Source of the DNA: Symsagittifera roscoffensis
Lineage: Eukaryota; Xenacoelomorpha; Acoela; Convolutidae
Assembly (NCBI RefSeq): GCF_963678635.1
Contig: NC_087068.1
Span: 45,489,013 to 45,553,012, forward strand
Direction of reading: 5' to 3'
Length of the DNA stretch: 64,000 bases
Shown: positions 21,383-33,345 of the stretch, piece by piece
Position numbering within the stretch: position 1 is the stretch's first letter
Layout: each line of letters begins with the position of its first letter
Made by a program: the position numbers and the translations under genes
Notes under the pieces: model-generated
The model's input: the letters and a program-made list of their open reading frames with translations, nothing else
What the model was told of the DNA's origin: nothing
Databases searched by the model: none

Positions 21383-24300
21383 TGTTTTTGTTCGTGCGGA
21401 GCCTTAGAATCTTTTTTTTTTTGGAAAATTTAAGTTTCTTCAACTGAATTTGCTTAGAGCGGCCTTCTATCGCAGTGTCTTTATTTGATTTTTAATGACT
21501 ATTTAAACTTCATTTTTGCTTTTACTGTCTCGAAGTAAGTTGCAAATGCGATTGCTTGATTGACATGGAACTGTTGAGCCCGCAACTCACAAAGTTGCCA
21601 ATTGAGCAGAATTTTTTTTATCAATTAAAGTTTTCCGATTTTGCTTGAGCCAATACAAAAAGTTTCAAAAAACCCATTAAAACCGTGCATGTCTGATATA
21701 AGCAAACGATTGAGAGCCATTTCAGTTATCAGGTGTTTTGTTTTTCATAAAAATTCAAGTAGGTCGAAAAATAGTTTAAGCTGCTCCTGGATTCTCTAAG
21801 TTTCAACTTTGGCCGATACTGATTGTTCTGAAATCGACCTATGTTCATACTGTGCTCCACATTTCTTCTGAAAGCTTCAACTAAATTCTTATTTTGCTCA
21901 GACTGGGCTCGACCTCTAATGCGCTTGTGCTTGGCACTTTTTCACAATTTTAGCTCAAACTTGGGTTTGATTTGGCATGTATCTAGCAAATAGAACAACA
22001 AACTTTTTCGTGTTCTGTAGCCTTAATTTGACAGAAATTTGAAACTTTTATAAGATGTAGGATTGGTGATTGTATGCATTTTCGGAGAACTAAGAACTCG
22101 ACTGAAAGAGTTTACCTTGGTCGTTGCAAGCAGTAACGTTCAAGCTGATGATTAAGACGTAGCTTGGTATTCACTAATAGTTGAGCTAAATAGTAAGGCA
22201 AACAAATGTTTAAGCTCAAAAAAAACGAATTATCAGAAAACTAGTCCTTTTTATGCCCAGAAACCCAAGTAAAGAAAGATTTTTTTTCACCTAATCGGAG
22301 CTGATCGGCTATTTTTTTGAAACTCATAAGACGGATAATAGAGATGATTTGAGGCAGGCAAAGACCCAGTCCCCTCGGACTCCTTTGGTCCAAGTGATTA
22401 CAGTTTCAGAAAGTGCAAATGACCCTATTAGAACTCAGTATCAAGCGGTTGGAATGGCATCAAAAATTAGTAGTATGTTATAGACCTAGTTAAGGGAAGT
22501 TTAACCTTAGACTTTCTGACCTCCTGGACCCCTGCTTTCGGTGGTACGCCCTAAGTAAATATTCCCCACACTGACTTCGGGGAGCTGAAATTCTGAGATA
22601 CGACAGGTATTGACAACGTACATCTTGTAATATAAACGAAACATATCCAAGGATCGCACCGGAAACTTTCAGCACTTTGCAAAAACCATACTTTTTCCCA
22701 GAATTAGGCAGTTAAAGCAAAATAATGTTTAAGGGCATATTGGTTTTAGGGCGACAATAGACACTCGACACAAACCCCTAAAAAACATAACCTCGTGACT
22801 AAACCCCTCCTGCAATTCCTTTTAATATTAACTACCATTTTCCAGGAAAAAAGATATTGGAACTCTAAAATGGGTTATTTAGGAAGTACATATGGTATAT
22901 GGATAAAACTTAATAGAAAAGACCCCAAGTGATTCTTACTCCGAATAAGGACGAATGACCCCGGGTGATGCCAGGGTGACCTTTGAACGACCTTTTGTCA
23001 CTTAAACCTGAAAATGCATGGAAAACTCCAGGAATAGCACCGGGAAGTGGCGCTTCTCAGCCCCAACCCTTTGAGATAACAGTCGGTCACCTTAGTATAA
23101 TCGTGTGCAAATTTCTCTATTGAGATAGGAATCAGAAGATAAAAAGGTATAGCTGGGGAGTCAAAAAGATGCCGATAATTAAGAGAGCTAACGGACCTAG
23201 AGAAATCAACTCCCTCAATCTAGATAGGATAACGCTATATAAGAAAATATCTCCACATTTCAATGTTTATCTTTGGGCACGATTACGTTTGACTTGTTTT
23301 TGAGCGATTTTTCCGACAACAATTTAGTTTAAAATTTTGAGAGAGGGCGCTTGCCAAAACAACGTTATTGTTTTAGAAAGTTTTTTTGGCCTGTTTTTTA
23401 TCTCAAAAATTCGCCTGCGCTGTCAAAAAATGTTGTCAAAGTTGGATTTTAACAGTGATCTAGGGTATTTTGACAAAACTGAAAATATTCAACAATTTTT
23501 TTTGATATGTTTTGAAAATCCATCCCCTCCTCTAAGCCTTTAACTATCTATAAATTTTGTACGTTTTTTTTTAAACCTAGGCTTCAACTATCTACAAATT
23601 CTATAAGCTATAAGTTTTTTGAATTATGTTTTCATATCTTTGTTTTTCAACTATGCTTTCAACTTCAAAACAACAATTTGGGTTATATTTTGACTGCTTT
23701 CCGCGAAATACAGGATGTGCAAATTTTTTGAGGAACCAGTTTGGTTCGACTGGCTTCACAAAAACTGGGTGTTATGCACAAAATTCTCGGTCAAACCATA
23801 AAAATTTGCCTTCATTTGCTTCAATTCGAGTAAATAACTGAACCTCTGCGAGCGTTTGGCTTGATTCAATTTTTTCGACTGGCTGTTGCTCCAATCAGAA
23901 AATGTGAAAAAAATATTATGTTTTTCAATTAAAGTTCAAGAAACCACAGCGATTAGTCGATGGGGGTCGCAAGTAAAAAAACGTTTTCTTAGACTAATAT
24001 TTTAACTGTGCTCGACTTATGTATTGACTGTGAGCTACATTTTTTCAATAGGCTTTTCTGTATCGTTTTTGTTTGTTTGATTTATTTTTCAAAACAGTTC
24101 AACTTATTTCAATTTTATTATCTCAGATAGGAGTCGGTATTCAATTCTAAGCTTGATGACGCAAATAAATTTTTGCAGCGAAAGTTAAATTTTTGCGACT
24201 GGAATAGGTTATAGTTTTGGCTTATATTTTTATTTTTGCTTTAGAATGGTTTAGTTGAAACATAATGTTTGCAGAAAAGTTTCTTTATTATACTGTCACA

Positions 24301-24811
24301 GGATAATGATGAACTGTTTTTTTACGGCGTTGAGACTTTCTCATAAAAAATTAAAGTCTCTGACAAGCATCTCTTGTCAATTAACGGCTGTCTAATGCAG
24401 TTTTTTTAAAACAGGTTTTCTCTTGAGCACATTATTGTCCGACCACTGAAAGTGGGGAAATCTGTAATCGCTGTAATCGTGGGTGTTTTAGTTTTTTTTG
24501 TTTTTTTTTTGCAACATCAGGCATCCCAAATAATTTTCGGAAAAGATCGAATGATATATCATTTTAAAACTCCTGCAGTCGTAATTTTAGCCCATGAAGA
24601 ATTTCAAAAAAACCAGTTTAGAGAAAAACGGGATTGAATTTTAGTTTCATTCATAGTTATGAGTTTTGAAGCTTCTCGACATTAAAAAAAGTACTATTTG
24701 AAAACATCTAAATCTGTTACAATAGAGCTGTTTTGAAAACTGTTAAACTTCATTTTTGCTTTTACTGTCTCGAAGTAAGTTTCAAATGAGATTGCTTGAT
24801 TGACATGGAAC
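21383..24811 (+). repeat. 3.43-kb tandem duplication, copy 1
   Basis: The copy starts at TGTTTTTGTTCGTGCGGAGC and repeats 3,429 bp later. A direct repeat of about 75 bp (CTTTTACTGTCTCGAAGTAA followed by ATTGCTTGATTGACATGG) occurs near both ends of the unit and could have mediated unequal exchange. A GC-richer block at 22,250-23,300 contains a CTATATAAG box (23,233) and several GAATGACCCCGGG-like sites. It may be an old retroelement LTR, but no boundaries were found. Open frames of 60-70 codons here are not supported as genes. Confidence 0.93.
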
Positions 24812-27800
24812 TGTTTTTGTTCGTGCGGAGCCTTAGAATCTTTTTTTTTTTGGAAAATTTAAGTTTCTTCAACTGAATTTGCTTAGAGCGGCCTTCTATC
24901 GCAGTGTCTTTATTTGATTTTTAATGACTATTTAAACTTCATTTTTGCTTTTACTGTCTCGAAGTAAGTTGCAAATGCGATTGCTTGATTGACATGGAAC
25001 TGTTGAGCCCGCAACTCACAAAGTTGCCAATTGAGCAGAATTTTTTTTATCAATTAAAGTTTTCCGATTTTGCTTGAGCCAATACAAAAAGTTTCAAAAA
25101 ACCCATTAAAACCGTGCATGTCTGATATAAGCAAACGATTGAGAGCCATTTCAGTTATCAGGTGTTTTGTTTTTCATAAAAATTCAAGTAGGTCGAAAAA
25201 TAGTTTAAGCTGCTCCTGGATTCTCTAAGTTTCAACTTTGGCCGATACTGATTGTTCTGAAATCGACCTATGTTCATACTGTGCTCCACATTTCTTCTGA
25301 AAGCTTCAACTAAATTCTTATTTTGCTCAGACTGGGCTCGACCTCTAATGCGCTTGTGCTTGGCACTTTTTCACAATTTTAGCTCAAACTTGGGTTTGAT
25401 TTGGCATGTATCTAGCAAATAGAACAACAAACTTTTTCGTGTTCTGTAGCCTTAATTTGACAGAAATTTGAAACTTTTATAAGATGTAGGATTGGTGATT
25501 GTATGCATTTTCGGAGAACTAAGAACTCGACTGAAAGAGTTTACCTTGGTCGTTGCAAGCAGTAACGTTCAAGCTGATGATTAAGACGTAGCTTGGTATT
25601 CACTAATAGTTGAGCTAAATAGTAAGGCAAACAAATGTTTAAGCTCAAAAAAAACGAATTATCAGAAAACTAGTCCTTTTTATGCCCAGAAACCCAAGTA
25701 AAGAAAGATTTTTTTTCACCTAATCGGAGCTGATCGGCTATTTTTTTGAAACTCATAAGACGGATAATAGAGATGATTTGAGGCAGGCAAAGACCCAGTC
25801 CCCTCGGACTCCTTTGGTCCAAGTGATTACAGTTTCAGAAAGTGCAAATGACCCTATTAGAACTCAGTATCAAGCGGTTGGAATGGCATCAAAAATTAGT
25901 AGTATGTTATAGACCTAGTTAAGGGAAGTTTAACCTTAGACTTTCTGACCTCCTGGACCCCTGCTTTCGGTGGTACGCCCTAAGTAAATATTCCCCACAC
26001 TGACTTCGGGGAGCTGAAATTCTGAGATACGACAGGTATTGACAACGTACATCTTGTAATATAAACGAAACATATCCAAGGATCGCACCGGAAACTTTCA
26101 GCACTTTGCAAAAACCATACTTTTTCCCAGAATTAGGCAGTTAAAGCAAAATAATGTTTAAGGGCATATTGGTTTTAGGGCGACAATAGACACTCGACAC
26201 AAACCCCTAAAAAACATAACCTCGTGACTAAACCCCTCCTGCAATTCCTTTTAATATTAACTACCATTTTCCAGGAAAAAAGATATTGGAACTCTAAAAT
26301 GGGTTATTTAGGAAGTACATATGGTATATGGATAAAACTTAATAGAAAAGACCCCAAGTGATTCTTACTCCGAATAAGGACGAATGACCCCGGGTGATGC
26401 CAGGGTGACCTTTGAACGACCTTTTGTCACTTAAACCTGAAAATGCATGGAAAACTCCAGGAATAGCACCGGGAAGTGGCGCTTCTCAGCCCCAACCCTT
26501 TGAGATAACAGTCGGTCACCTTAGTATAATCGTGTGCAAATTTCTCTATTGAGATAGGAATCAGAAGATAAAAAGGTATAGCTGGGGAGTCAAAAAGATG
26601 CCGATAATTAAGAGAGCTAACGGACCTAGAGAAATCAACTCCCTCAATCTAGATAGGATAACGCTATATAAGAAAATATCTCCACATTTCAATGTTTATC
26701 TTTGGGCACGATTACGTTTGACTTGTTTTTGAGCGATTTTTCCGACAACAATTTAGTTTAAAATTTTGAGAGAGGGCGCTTGCCAAAACAACGTTATTGT
26801 TTTAGAAAGTTTTTTTGGCCTGTTTTTTATCTCAAAAATTCGCCTGCGCTGTCAAAAAATGTTGTCAAAGTTGGATTTTAACAGTGATCTAGGGTATTTT
26901 GACAAAACTGAAAATATTCAACAATTTTTTTTGATATGTTTTGAAAATCCATCCCCTCCTCTAAGCCTTTAACTATCTATAAATTTTGTACGTTTTTTTT
27001 TAAACCTAGGCTTCAACTATCTACAAATTCTATAAGCTATAAGTTTTTTGAATTATGTTTTCATATCTTTGTTTTTCAACTATGCTTTCAACTTCAAAAC
27101 AACAATTTGGGTTATATTTTGACTGCTTTCCGCGAAATACAGGATGTGCAAATTTTTTGAGGAACCAGTTTGGTTCGACTGGCTTCACAAAAACTGGGTG
27201 TTATGCACAAAATTCTCGGTCAAACCATAAAAATTTGCCTTCATTTGCTTCAATTCGAGTAAATAACTGAACCTCTGCGAGCGTTTGGCTTGATTCAATT
27301 TTTTCGACTGGCTGTTGCTCCAATCAGAAAATGTGAAAAAAATATTATGTTTTTCAATTAAAGTTCAAGAAACCACAGCGATTAGTCGATGGGGGTCGCA
27401 AGTAAAAAAACGTTTTCTTAGACTAATATTTTAACTGTGCTCGACTTATGTATTGACTGTGAGCTACATTTTTTCAATAGGCTTTTCTGTATCGTTTTTG
27501 TTTGTTTGATTTATTTTTCAAAACAGTTCAACTTATTTCAATTTTATTATCTCAGATAGGAGTCGGTATTCAATTCTAAGCTTGATGACGCAAATAAATT
27601 TTTGCAGCGAAAGTTAAATTTTTGCGACTGGAATAGGTTATAGTTTTGGCTTATATTTTTATTTTTGCTTTAGAATGGTTTAGTTGAAACATAATGTTTG
27701 CAGAAAAGTTTCTTTATTATACTGTCACAGGATAATGATGAACTGTTTTTTTACGGCGTTGAGACTTTCTCATAAAAAATTAAAGTCTCTGACAAGCATC

Positions 27801-28239
27801 TCTTGTCAATTAACGGCTGTCTAATGCAGTTTTTTTAAAACAGGTTTTCTCTTGAGCACATTATTGTCCGACCACTGAAAGTGGGGAAATCTGTAATCGC
27901 TGTAATCGTGGGTGTTTTAGTTTTTTTTGTTTTTTTTTGCAACATCAGGCATCCCAAATAATTTTCGGAAAAGATCGAATGATATATCATTTTAAAACTC
28001 CTGCAGTCGTAATTTTAGCCCATGAAGAATTTCAAAAAAACCAGTTTAGAGAAAAACGGGATTGAATTTTAGTTTCATTCATAGTTATGAGTTTTGAAGC
28101 TTCTCGACATTAAAAAAAGTACTATTTGAAAACATCTAAATCTGTTACAATAGAGCTGTTTTGAAAACTGTTAAACTTCATTTTTGCTTTTACTGTCTCG
28201 AAGTAAGTTTCAAATGAGATTGCTTGATTGACATGGAAC
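24812..28239 (+). repeat. 3.43-kb tandem duplication, copy 2
   Basis: Almost base-for-base identical to copy 1; the only difference I noticed is one T in a poly-T run near 27,930. The duplication is either very recent or an assembly artefact. Confidence 0.93.
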
Positions 28240-28945
28240 TGTTTTTGTTCGTGCGGAGCCTTAGAATCTTTTTTTTGGAAAATTTACATGTCTTCAACTG
28301 AATTTGCTTTGAGCGGCCTTCTATCGCAGTGTCTTTATTTGATTTTTAATGACTATTTAAACTTCATTTTTGCTTTTACTGTCTCGAAGTATGTTGCATA
28401 TGCGATTGCTTGATTGACATGGAAATGTTGAGCCCGCAACTCACAAAGTTGCCAATTGAGCAAAATTTTTTTAATCAATTAAAGTTTTCCGATTTTGCTT
28501 GAGCCAATACAAAAAGTTTCAAAAAACTCATTAAAACCGTGCAAGTCTGATATAAACAAGCGATTGAGAGCCATTTCAGTTATCAGGCGATTTGTTTTTC
28601 ATAAAAAATCAAGTAGGTCGAAAAATAGTTTAAGCTGCTCCTGGATTCTCTGAAATTTGTAATCGTGGGTGTTTTAGTTTTTTTTCGTTTTTTTTTCGTT
28701 TTTTTTGCAACATCAGCTATCACAATTAATTGTCGGAACAGATCGAATGATTTATCATTTTCAAGCTCCTGCAGTCGTGTTTTTAGCCCATGAATAACTT
28801 CAAAAAAAAACAGTTTAGAGAAAAACGGGATTGAATTTTAGTTCCATTCATAGTTATGAGTTTTGAAGCTTCTCGACATTTAAAAAAATACTATACGAAA
28901 ACATCTAAATCTGTTACAATAAAGCGGTTTTGAAAACTGCTAACT
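28240..28945 (+). repeat. Tandem unit copy 3, internally deleted
   Basis: About 28,240-28,655 matches the first 415 bp of the unit. The sequence then jumps, within GATTCTCTGAAATTTGTAAT, to the last part of the unit (28,656-28,945 matches about 24,460-24,750). Several substitutions separate it from copies 1 and 2, so it is older. Confidence 0.85.
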
Positions 28946-29815
28946 GTAAAGAAACTGCAAAGAAAACTGTTAAGAAAAACTACAATTTTTTTTTGTTTTT
29001 CGATAAATCCTTAGTTAAAAAACGTTGTCAAAAAAACGTATTGTGCTATTTTTATCAAATAAGCTTATTTTCTAGGCGAGTTTTTTTTGACCGGAATTTT
29101 CAACCGGCTATCCTTGTTTCTGTTTAAAGATTACTCTTTTAATAAAAATAAGGTTGCGAAACAGAAATTTATAACAGAACAGTGACTGTATCGCCTAGGC
29201 GCGATGCTTTTGCACTGTGCTTGAGCTAGCTTGACTTTTTCAAGTTACATTTAACGATTAACTTAATTTTAACTTTCTCGACTTAAATTTGGTATGATTT
29301 GACATTATACATGCCTTAAAGTTGTTAAATGACCGTAGAGATATTAAAACTGCAATTTTTGGCTGTAAAAATTATTTTCATCGGATCAAAAAGTTACCAT
29401 CAATATTCTCAGCTTTTAAGATATTTACTGATAATTTTTGGTTGCAAGAATACATCAAAATCTGACTTATTTTGTACTCTCTATCACCTGAGGGCAGCGA
29501 TATCCATTCAGGTGAGGAAATCAAACTAATTGTGTTGAAAATTATAATTAAACATGAATTAATTCCGTAAGAAAGTAGAAGCAGAGAGAAACCTGACAGA
29601 AAAATGTCAGTTTAAAAGCAACAACTTAATACTAATATAACATAGTGCACTAATATAATTTCGACAAAAAAACAAAATAGCTTTAAACTGTCTTGTGATA
29701 AAATATTCGGTTTGTCCTTGGAAAATTTAAATCTGTCAAAACAGCAAAAACTAAAAGAAAAAAGGGTTTATTTCATCGACCGTTTCAAGTTAATATTGAT
29801 TTTTTTTTAAATTAA
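28946..29815. other. Gene-free AT-rich DNA
   Basis: No repeat or gene is recognised apart from a short GGCAGCGATATCCATTCAG followed by a GTGAGG donor-like site at 29,496-29,521 on the plus strand. It resembles the end of the receptor exon just downstream, in inverse orientation. Confidence 0.4.
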
Positions 29816-30084
29816 TGGACATCGCTGCCTGGGAATAAAACGGCGTTGAGCCGATCCAAGGCGACAGGAACTCCAAGCCAATCAGGCAGAAGGAAAACGA
29901 AAGAAGTCAGAAGCATCGATATTTTACAGGTAGCATCGTTCGTCAATTCGATCGTGCAGAAAGCTTTTCCTAAAAGCAACATAATTATTAGGGTAGAGAT
30001 GGTTTTGTAAGCAAAGCTAAGAAACTTCAGAGGGACTGAGATGTTCACTTCAAAATTAAATAGCAAACATTTTGGAGCATACAA
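29816..30084 (-). CDS. Probable receptor exon (TM2, loop 1, TM3 with DR motif)
   Basis: The minus-strand frame reads a hydrophobic helix (LSFAYKTISTLIIMLLLGKAF, shortened here as TM2), a loop with ELTNDATCK bearing the conserved Cys before TM3, and a second helix ending VPVALDRLNAVLFPG. Asp-Arg at the cytosolic end of TM3 followed by an AV-FP pattern is typical of rhodopsin-like receptors, and the ELT...C...DR layout resembles the nematode Srsx family. It lies upstream of the TM4-5 exon on the same strand, so it most likely belongs to the same gene, about 9.5 kb away. The true exon may start at a TTGCTTTTAG acceptor (29,970) or an ACATCTCAG acceptor further upstream. No good GT donor follows; the frame ends at a TAA after GSDVH. 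A TM1 exon was not found. No right-arm copy is visible. Confidence 0.62.
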
Positions 30085-30504
30085 GTGACAAAAATCCTTT
30101 TAATCAAAAAATTTGACCCCATCTGTTAAGAGTGTCTCAAAAGGTCAGCCATTCTATGTATTTACTGAGAGGTCTCTTCAATTTGTGTCCACCGTGAATG
30201 CTTTTTATTTTTTTTTTACTATTTTGAGTGGCTGAAGTTTCATTTCAATCTCAATTGAATCCGAGATGTATTGCAAATTGTACTAACAAAAGGTACTAAT
30301 ACAGATGTTACTTTTTAACAGCTTGAAACCCTTCAAACCATTTAAAATCATAAATCTACTTAATGCCAATTCTATTCTATATGTACTTATGTGCAGACAC
30401 TTACACATCCGGATGGATGACCCCGATAGGGGCCTTTTTTCCTTTTTTCTTTTTTAAATTTGAATGCACAAAAAATTGACTTAATATAGACTTAATAAAA
30501 ACGT
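30085..30504. other. AT-rich flank between the receptor exon and the gypsy remnant
   Basis: No gene seen. A purine run on the minus strand (reverse complement of CCTTTTTTCCTTTTTTC, 30,439-30,455) next to CCCCGATAGGGG could be the polypurine tract and LTR edge of the remnant, but no second LTR is available for comparison. Confidence 0.35.
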
Positions 30505-33145
30505 GAATAGCTATACTTCCGTGGGCCTAAGAGTTCTAGAAGTTTTGAACTTTAGACATATGAAAACTAACCAGCAGAATATACTAAACGGGACAAAAAA
30601 ACAGGAAAAAAATTTTAAAAAAGGCGATATCAATTGGAGGATACTCATTGCCGTGTCGAAATTCTTCAAGAAGGCTGCGTCCTGTGTGGTTACTTTTGGT
30701 GGCCGGTCTATGACGTATCTTGAGCTAATTATTTTGTTTGGTTGCACGAGGGGGCCTTGAGTCAGTGTCTTCTCGTCTGTGTACCTTAGTGTGTCTGTTT
30801 TCGCCGACTTATTGCTCCTTTTTTCGTTTCCTGCTCTAACGTGTTCCAGTATTAGTGTAACCATTTGGATTTCAGTGCACTCTTATGATAATGATAATGA
30901 GATAGTTTCCGTGTTGGACACCTCCCTTGTGGCGACTTGTGCTACTGGTTCGTCCCTTGAGGGGGCCGGGGTTTTGGCCGGCACTATCTGGACTTGGCAG
31001 ACCATATTCTTGGTGATTTTGTTTTGCTAGTCAATGTTGTTAATGGAAAGGAAATTCCCAATTTTCCGGCTAGAACACTTGCTCGGGCCCTGGTGGAACG
31101 GCGGCAGTCTTGTACAAACTCCCATAGGGTGCGCTCAGTGTCGAGTCTCTCAGCGGCTGGCTTTTATGGCGATGGCCTTTTTCGGATAACTTCTGAGAGT
31201 CGGACGATAGGGAAATTGAGGTGTCGCAGTTAAACTGAATTTGTTCATTTGCGCTGTTACTGTTTTTTGTAGGCCTGCATTTTCCAGTTGGTTTTTTTGC
31301 GTGAGGTTTTGATTAAGGTGTTTCGTCCTTCTTCGTCGCCTATTCAGATTTTGCTTTTACTGTCTTGAACAATGTTTGAGGTCCTAGGGCTCGTCTGTTC
31401 AGGGATTATGAAATGATTTGCTCAATATTCTTCAGAGGGGGTCTTTTTGACCTGGACGTTTTCCTTTGTCTAGCTGAAATTTTGCTTGGCTCGTGGAAGG
31501 TCCAATTTGTTTTGTTCCCGTTCCACTTGAGGCTTTTCCTTTGTGATTGAAACACGCGGTTTTGCTCTAGGTAAGTGCTTATATGCGACAAAAACGTTAA
31601 GTGCCGCCGGTCTACACTTGCCGTATACCCTCGGGTCCGGAACCAAAGCTAACCCATAGCGTCCAATTACCTTTGGTTTTTTGCCGTCCTCACAAATCCA
31701 AGCTGCGTGAGATGAGTAATTAATTATTGAGCCATTTTCTATGATTTTAAATTGCGCTCCGAAAACCGCTGGTTATTTAGTTGTCTGTACGATGATACCA
31801 GTTTTCCGGAACACTTGTTCGATTTTTTGTCCAAGTTTTGCGTCGATTGGGCGTTGTGGGCACTTGAAGCGGTCTTTTATGAACACTATTGGTGCCCTTT
31901 CATAGTTTGCTTCTCTTGATTTGTGAGAGTGCGTATTGGTTTTTTTGTTGTTAAGAACTACAAATCGTTTTTGTATTTTCTTTGAGGAAAGCTCGTTTAA
32001 CATTTATCATATCATAGGGTTTGTTAGATGAAGGTGAGTGCGCAACTGTTGGGAACTTTTACATTAGTTGTCCGTCGACTTGGTCGTCGCTAGTGTCCCA
32101 TTTGCCTGCACCGGTTGGTTGTGGCGGTTGTGCAGCCGGTTTTTTGGTTTTCCCTGGACATCTGAATGTCGGAATATCCTGTTCCCTTGCGTGGTCGATG
32201 TATTGGTAAGTTGTGAGTCTGTTGGCGGGTTAAATGACGGTTACCTCTTAAATGATGTTGGCGTTGGCGGTAGCTTAAGTTCAACTCGTCTTCACTGTTT
32301 TTCTCTCGGTCCCACATGGGTTCTGCCGGCAGGGCGGGTTTGGTTAGGAGTCTTTGCTCTGAACAGGCGAGTTTTGTGTTTTTTTTAGACTAAATTAGAC
32401 GATTTAGAGGCTTACAATGTTGCTTAACAGCGTGTTTGGTTTTCTCCCAAAGTTGGCTTCAAATGGTGTAATTTTCAAGTGGTGTTCGGTGTTATTCTTA
32501 GAGTCTTAATGAGTTTGACCAATGGAATGCCAATTTATAAGGTTTGTTTGAGGTATCTTTTTTCATGATGGAAAGTCCAATCACTCCCATAGAGCGAAAC
32601 GATAAATTGTTATGGTTGTTTTTGCAGTATATCATAAAAATTTTTGCCCTGCACCCTTGTGTTTGATCACAGCGTGTGTTTCTTGGGAGCCTGTGATGAA
32701 CAATATGCGTTTGCACAAACCAATTTATTGTGTCTGCTTTTTTACTTCTCACTACTTTTGCCAACGGGAATCTAGAGAATCTATCGACCCCTACAAGCAT
32801 ATACACCTCTTTATTGTTTTCATCTGGGAGAGTTCCGGCAAAATCCAGTTGGATTTCTTCGTTGATTCCACTACAGCTTCTAAATGTTTTTTCTTGATGA
32901 CGATATGGGTACCAAACGTGATTTGCGGCTTCTAGCATCCCGCTTTGGCCCGGATGTGTTAGATACAGCGAGTCCACAAGGATCGGTCGTTGTTATTTTG
33001 TAATGACCACCTTGTCGTCGTACAACAGTATGTTATATCTCACCGACAATTGATTTCCGACATTGTAGAATTATGGGCCATTGTGTCCCACTTCTGTGTC
33101 CGCACCATGTTAAGGAGTGGCTGTAAGTTCTGTCTCTTTTCGTTG
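30505..33145 (-). mobile_element. Decayed Ty3/gypsy element, 3' part only, truncated at the gap
   Basis: This is a GC-richer block with minus-strand fragments in changing frames: an integrase piece (32,498-32,977), then downstream fragments at 32,090-32,317, 31,773-32,003, 31,406-31,591 and 30,511-30,864 whose charged, Gln-rich composition suits the region after integrase. gag, protease and RT should lie above 33,145 but the sequence breaks there. The integrase differs clearly from that of the element at 46,045-52,611, so this is another family. Confidence 0.6.
32498..32977 (-). pseudogene. Integrase fragment of a Ty3/gypsy retrotransposon
   Basis: The frame has the zinc-finger half HPGQSGM...WYP and the start of the catalytic core (IQLDFAGTLPDENNKEVYML, then VDRFSRFPLAKV), which holds the first catalytic Asp. 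The second Asp is in RCDQTQG. The Glu region is lost to a frame change after about residue 125, and the Cys pair of the zinc finger is incomplete. In a live element this enzyme joins cDNA to the host genome; this copy cannot. Confidence 0.75.
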
Positions 33146-33345
33146 NNNNNNNNNNNNNNNNNNNNNNNNNNNNNNNNNNNNNNNNNNNNNNNNNNNNNNN
33201 NNNNNNNNNNNNNNNNNNNNNNNNNNNNNNNNNNNNNNNNNNNNNNNNNNNNNNNNNNNNNNNNNNNNNNNNNNNNNNNNNNNNNNNNNNNNNNNNNNNN
33301 NNNNNNNNNNNNNNNNNNNNNNNNNNNNNNNNNNNNNNNNNNNNN
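33146..33345. other. Assembly gap of exactly 200 N
   Basis: A run of 200 Ns. A fixed round length is the kind inserted by scaffolding software between contigs. It lies where the right arm begins. Confidence 0.99.

Larger units (their letters stand above)
3845..23720 (+). repeat. Left arm of the window-scale inverted repeat
   Basis: This arm matches the reverse complement of 33,346-64,000 in collinear blocks: 3,845-4,530 with 63,300-64,000; 4,530-12,970 with 53,590-62,000; 12,970-18,630 with 39,660-45,780; and 18,640-23,720 with 33,346-38,350. The blocks are separated by segments found only on the right. Exons are nearly identical, while much non-coding sequence differs by a few to about ten percent. 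The match stops at the edge of the N gap. Confidence 0.93.

Noticed and set aside
22490-22675. 61-codon frame conserved in three copies (also 25,919-26,104 and 34,368-34,553)
   Set aside because: Conservation follows recent tandem and arm duplication. No splice signals or domain are visible, and the GC-rich block looks more like a retroelement LTR.
30779-31233. Plus-strand hydrophobic frames
   Set aside because: They lie opposite the decayed gypsy tail, with no domain and no splice structure.
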